Shown: positions 61,756 to 64,000 of the stretch, piece after piece | How positions within the stretch are numbered: position 1 is the stretch's first letter | Layout: each line of letters opens with the position of its first letter | Assembly (NCBI RefSeq): GCF_016616095.2 | Contig: NZ_CP067089.2 | Span: forward strand, 372,001-436,000 | Length of the DNA: 64,000 nt | DNA from: Breznakiella homolactica | GTDB taxonomy: Bacteria > Spirochaetota > Spirochaetia > Treponematales > Breznakiellaceae | Direction of reading: 5' to 3' | Position numbers and translations under genes: made by a program | The notes under the pieces: model-generated | Database searches by the model: none | What the model was told of the DNA's origin: nothing | Seen by the model: only the letters and a program-made list of their open reading frames with translations

Positions 61756-62921
61756 CTGACCGGTACTGCCAGTATGTCCCGTACTCCGGCTCCGAAGTAA
61801 CGGGAACAGCTTTCCGAGTGGAGTCTCCCCGAAACCGCCCGGTGGGGTACGGGGATAAAGGCTGCTCCGCTGGTTTCGGGAAGCAGGTCTTCCATGAGGG
61901 GATCGGCAATAACGGTTTCGACGGTTCCGCCGGAAAAAACTTCCCGGGCATCGTCCTCGGTAACCAGGAACCGGTCCGTTTCACCAAGAAACTCCCGGCC
62001 TTCGCCGAAGAACGTGGCGATGGCCGCCGGCCCGATGCCGTATTCGTTTTCCATACAGACCCGGAGAGAGGCGGCGAAGAGCGCTTCTCCGGCGATGACC
62101 GCCGCGGGTTTTCCGCCCCTGCCAGGAACAGGAAGCGCCGCCGCCGGGGCTTTTCCCGCCGCGGCGTCCCTGAGGAAACGGGCAATACGGCCGGTTTCGC
62201 CGCCGCCGATGGGGAGCCCCGCCGCGAAGGATGTACCGTACCGCTTTTCCAGCCAGCGGGCCAGGGGCAGGGCCGCGGCGGTGACCACCCAGTTGAACCC
62301 CGCGTTTCCGGCGGACTTCAGCTCCTCCAGGGAAGAACGGGCGCCCCAGACGGTATTAACCTGAAGCCCTGCTTCATTCGCCAGACTTTCAAGAGCATCC
62401 ATAGCGGGGCCGTCAAAACCGTCCAGCACCGAAGCCCCCAGGATGTTGACCTTCCGGGAATCCGGCTTTGCCTGCTCCGGGAGAAAACGGTCCGCCAGGG
62501 CAATATAGGCGTCCCGCTGTCCTTTATCGTAATATTCGAGACCCGTGGCGGCAAACCCGAAGGCGGGAATGCCGGTCCGGTGTTCCACCAGGGAAGCGAA
62601 TCCCCGGAAGTCGAAACCCACCACCATGGGGACCGGACTCCCTATCACCGTGATGCAGGGCGCGCCGGTCTCTTTTGCCGCGGTTATGATATTGTCCGCC
62701 AGCCGGTCATCGTCGCCCATGATGGCGTCCATATCCCGGAGGCCGGAACAGAAAACCGGACTCCGGCTGCCGAACCACCGGGGTTCATCGTAACCGGTAT
62801 AGGTACCGGTGCAGCCCGACGCGTCGTGGATCACCGTGAGGGCTCCCAGATCATGGAATACCGACGCCACCCCGGAATAATCCGGGGACAGGGGCGGCAG
62901 ATTGTATAATATTTGGCTCAT
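61752..62921 (-). CDS. Nitrogenase-component-1-like oxidoreductase subunit
   Basis: 389 aa. The family is seen from PPLSPDYSGVASVFHDLGAL, the three N-terminal cysteines at 37 (DASGCTGTY), 58 (SPVFCSGL) and 89 (GAPCITVIG), spaced like the P-cluster or [4Fe-4S] ligands of NifD/NifK, DarkBchNB and CfbD, and GLPIGGGETGRIARFLRD-type later elements. It is shorter than NifD (about 490 aa). No Cys/His pair for FeMo-co can be assigned, so nitrogen fixation is not implied. The neighbours are a SAM methyltransferase upstream and a metal-chelate importer downstream. Its stop overlaps the binding-protein start by four bases. Confidence 0.82.
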   Translation of the reverse strand: MSQILYNLPPLSPDYSGVASVFHDLGALTVIHDASGCTGTYTGYDEPRWFGSRSPVFCSGLRDMDAIMGDDDRLADNIITAAKETGAPCITVIGSPVPMVVGFDFRGFASLVEHRTGIPAFGFAATGLEYYDKGQRDAYIALADRFLPEQAKPDSRKVNILGASVLDGFDGPAMDALESLANEAGLQVNTVWGARSSLEELKSAGNAGFNWVVTAAALPLARWLEKRYGTSFAAGLPIGGGETGRIARFLRDAAAGKAPAAALPVPGRGGKPAAVIAGEALFAASLRVCMENEYGIGPAAIATFFGEGREFLGETDRFLVTEDDAREVFSGGTVETVIADPLMEDLLPETSGAAFIPVPHRAVSGRLHSESCSRYFGAGVRDILAVPVR

Positions 62922-62996
62922 GTAACAACTCCTGAAACGGCGGGTTCCGCCGTTTATGCATTTCGCCCGGGCTGTCCCAGGCTGACATTGTCCCGG

Positions 62997-63770
62997 TTAT
63001 TTCTTCCCCCGGATCAGTCCGATCTTACCGAAGAACATGCTGTTCCGCAGAAGCACCGGAATAAAAGGGGATTTGCTGGTATCATCCATGGCTGCCGATA
63101 CGGCTCCCAGCGACTGGATAAAGGGCAGAAGATCTTTGGCCGGACCGTACAGTTTCTCTACTTTGAAGAGATCCTGAAGCAGAAAGGTCCCTCCAGGTTT
63201 CAGAACCCGCAGGGCTTCCCTGATTACATCCCTTTTGTCTTTGGCATCCGCCACTTCGTGGAACACCATATTGCTGATAATGATGTCAAAAGTTCCGTCC
63301 TCAAAGGGCAGGGCCGCGGCGCTGGCCTGGGTCCAGGTTATGCGGCCGCCGACACCCGCGGCGTCTGCCCGGGCTTTGCACTGATCCATGGAATATCCCC
63401 AGGCTCCGCCCCAGTAATCGATGCCGTCCACCGTAAGAGCGGGGCACCGTACGGCCGCGGCCGCGGATAAAACCCCGCTTCCGCAGCCGATATCCAGGAG
63501 CCGTCCGGCGGCGGCGGGATCGATTTTTTCAAGAATCAGTTCGGAAATCCGGCCCTGGACATCCCCTCCTGCGGGGGAAAATTTATAACGGGCATAGGAA
63601 AAATAGGCGAACATAATCATCATAGCCGCCGATGCCGCGGCCAGTACAATTCCCAGAACCGGCAAACGCCGCAGCACTGCGGTTAACACCAGCAGTACTA
63701 TCAGAACCAATGCCATCCGCAAAACTATTTTTTTTGAAACCCAGTTCTTGTCGCCTTCGTTTTGTGCCAT
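62997..63770 (-). CDS. Membrane-anchored class I SAM methyltransferase
   Basis: 257 aa. Two N-terminal helices at about 17-33 and 38-58 anchor a cytosolic UbiE-like methyltransferase: motif I LLDIGCGSGVLSAAA, TVDGIDYWGGAWGYS, FEDGTFDIIISNMVFHEV and ALRVLKPGGTFLLQDLF. It sits between two nitrogenase-like genes. A membrane anchor would suit a hydrophobic or membrane-transported substrate. It starts 14 bases after the stop of the upstream partial gene. Confidence 0.87.
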   Translation of the reverse strand: MAQNEGDKNWVSKKIVLRMALVLIVLLVLTAVLRRLPVLGIVLAAASAAMMIMFAYFSYARYKFSPAGGDVQGRISELILEKIDPAAAGRLLDIGCGSGVLSAAAAVRCPALTVDGIDYWGGAWGYSMDQCKARADAAGVGGRITWTQASAAALPFEDGTFDIIISNMVFHEVADAKDKRDVIREALRVLKPGGTFLLQDLFKVEKLYGPAKDLLPFIQSLGAVSAAMDDTSKSPFIPVLLRNSMFFGKIGLIRGKK

Positions 63771-63784
63771 CCCTTTTCTCCCCG

Positions 63785-64000
63785 TTACACTACTAATCCG
63801 TATTCTTTAACCTGTTCCCGCAGGTCCGACGCGCCTTTCCGGGAAAACTGGATAATGGCATCCAGGACCATGGCGTACCCGTCTAACCCGTACATCTGCT
63901 CGTCGAATGCCAGAGGGACGGTCACCGGCGCGGCGGTGGCGTATCCAGCCTCAAATCCCAGGGCGATATCGGACCGTGGTTTTTCCGGACGGGAACCGTA
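63785..64000 (-). CDS. C-terminal end of a probable second nitrogenase-like subunit (cut by window)
   Basis: 72 codons open to the right edge, ending at TAA 63785. The sequence includes GFEAGYATAAPVTVPLAFDE and ends with FSRKGASDLREQVKEYGLVV. A GFEGGYA-like element occurs at the C-terminus of nitrogenase component 1 proteins, and its place in the operon fits a partner subunit, but this is a short fragment. It is 14 bases upstream of the methyltransferase gene. Confidence 0.5.
   Translation of the reverse strand, partial: YGSRPEKPRSDIALGFEAGYATAAPVTVPLAFDEQMYGLDGYAMVLDAIIQFSRKGASDLREQVKEYGLVV

Noticed and set aside
60412-61800. Long plus-strand open frame opposite the binding protein and permease
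   Set aside because: Antisense by-product of GC-rich codon bias; the minus-strand genes have clear family motifs.
1-64000. CRISPR array, insertion sequence or prophage
   Set aside because: No regularly spaced direct repeats, transposase motifs or phage genes were seen anywhere in the window.

Overview
The window reads as chromosomal DNA of a diderm, sugar-fermenting bacterium, most likely a spirochaete of the Treponema / termite-gut treponeme type. The basis is inference. There are many solute-binding lipoproteins with paired MalF/MalG-type permeases and no dedicated ATPase, a chlamydial-Pmp-like autotransporter, a TonB-ExbB-ExbD-ExbD system with its own receptor, GLUG and beta-propeller surface proteins, moderately high GC and almost no mobile DNA. 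I found no rRNA, tRNA, CRISPR array, insertion sequence or prophage.

Layout. 1-1157: 5' part of a lipoprotein amidohydrolase that leaves the window. 1329-9399: a sugar island with a GntR/UTRA regulator, a nucleotidyltransferase-aminotransferase fusion, an SIS-domain isomerase/deglycase, an ABC importer (binding protein, two permeases) and a ROK kinase; a perfect TGTATATACA palindrome lies in front of both the fusion gene and the SIS gene. 9429-12545: Ogt DNA repair and a Cache-HAMP hybrid histidine kinase. 12712-16524: unrecognised small proteins, a SIMPL lipoprotein and an HxlR regulator with a small dimeric-barrel protein. 16807-22392: a self-contained TonB operon. 22402-24933: LysR, a glutamate-5-kinase-like protein and a stand-alone B3/B4 domain protein. 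25015-35312: a second sugar island that looks like an L-ascorbate / 3-keto-L-gulonate route: FGGY kinase, ABC importer, GH3 glycosidase, UlaD, UlaG, UlaE and a DeoR regulator. The 4-epimerase (AraD/UlaF type) that would finish the route survives here only as a 30-codon stump behind the kinase. 35319-40587: housekeeping and accessory singletons (beta-PGM-like HAD, DinB-like, membrane proteins, two GNATs, a methyltransferase, a DMP19-like protein). 40983-49954: an envelope region with an OMP barrel, a seven-repeat propeller, an alpha/beta-hydrolase-like lipoprotein lacking its catalytic residues, the 1452-aa autotransporter and a GLUG lipoprotein. 50159-52912: RNase D, then a TetR plus two flavodoxin-fold reductases. 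52921-58308: two tandem P2A-type cation ATPases.

58706-64000 is the most unusual part. It is a leftward operon that combines a nitrogenase-component-1-like protein with three early cysteines, the tail of what looks like a second such subunit, a membrane-anchored SAM methyltransferase, and a complete FecBCD/BtuCDF-type importer (binding protein, permease, ATPase). None of these is a known NifDK, BchNB/BchYZ or CfbCD set by context. I regard it as the best candidate for an undescribed nitrogenase-like reductase system tied to uptake of a metal-chelate or tetrapyrrole-type substrate.
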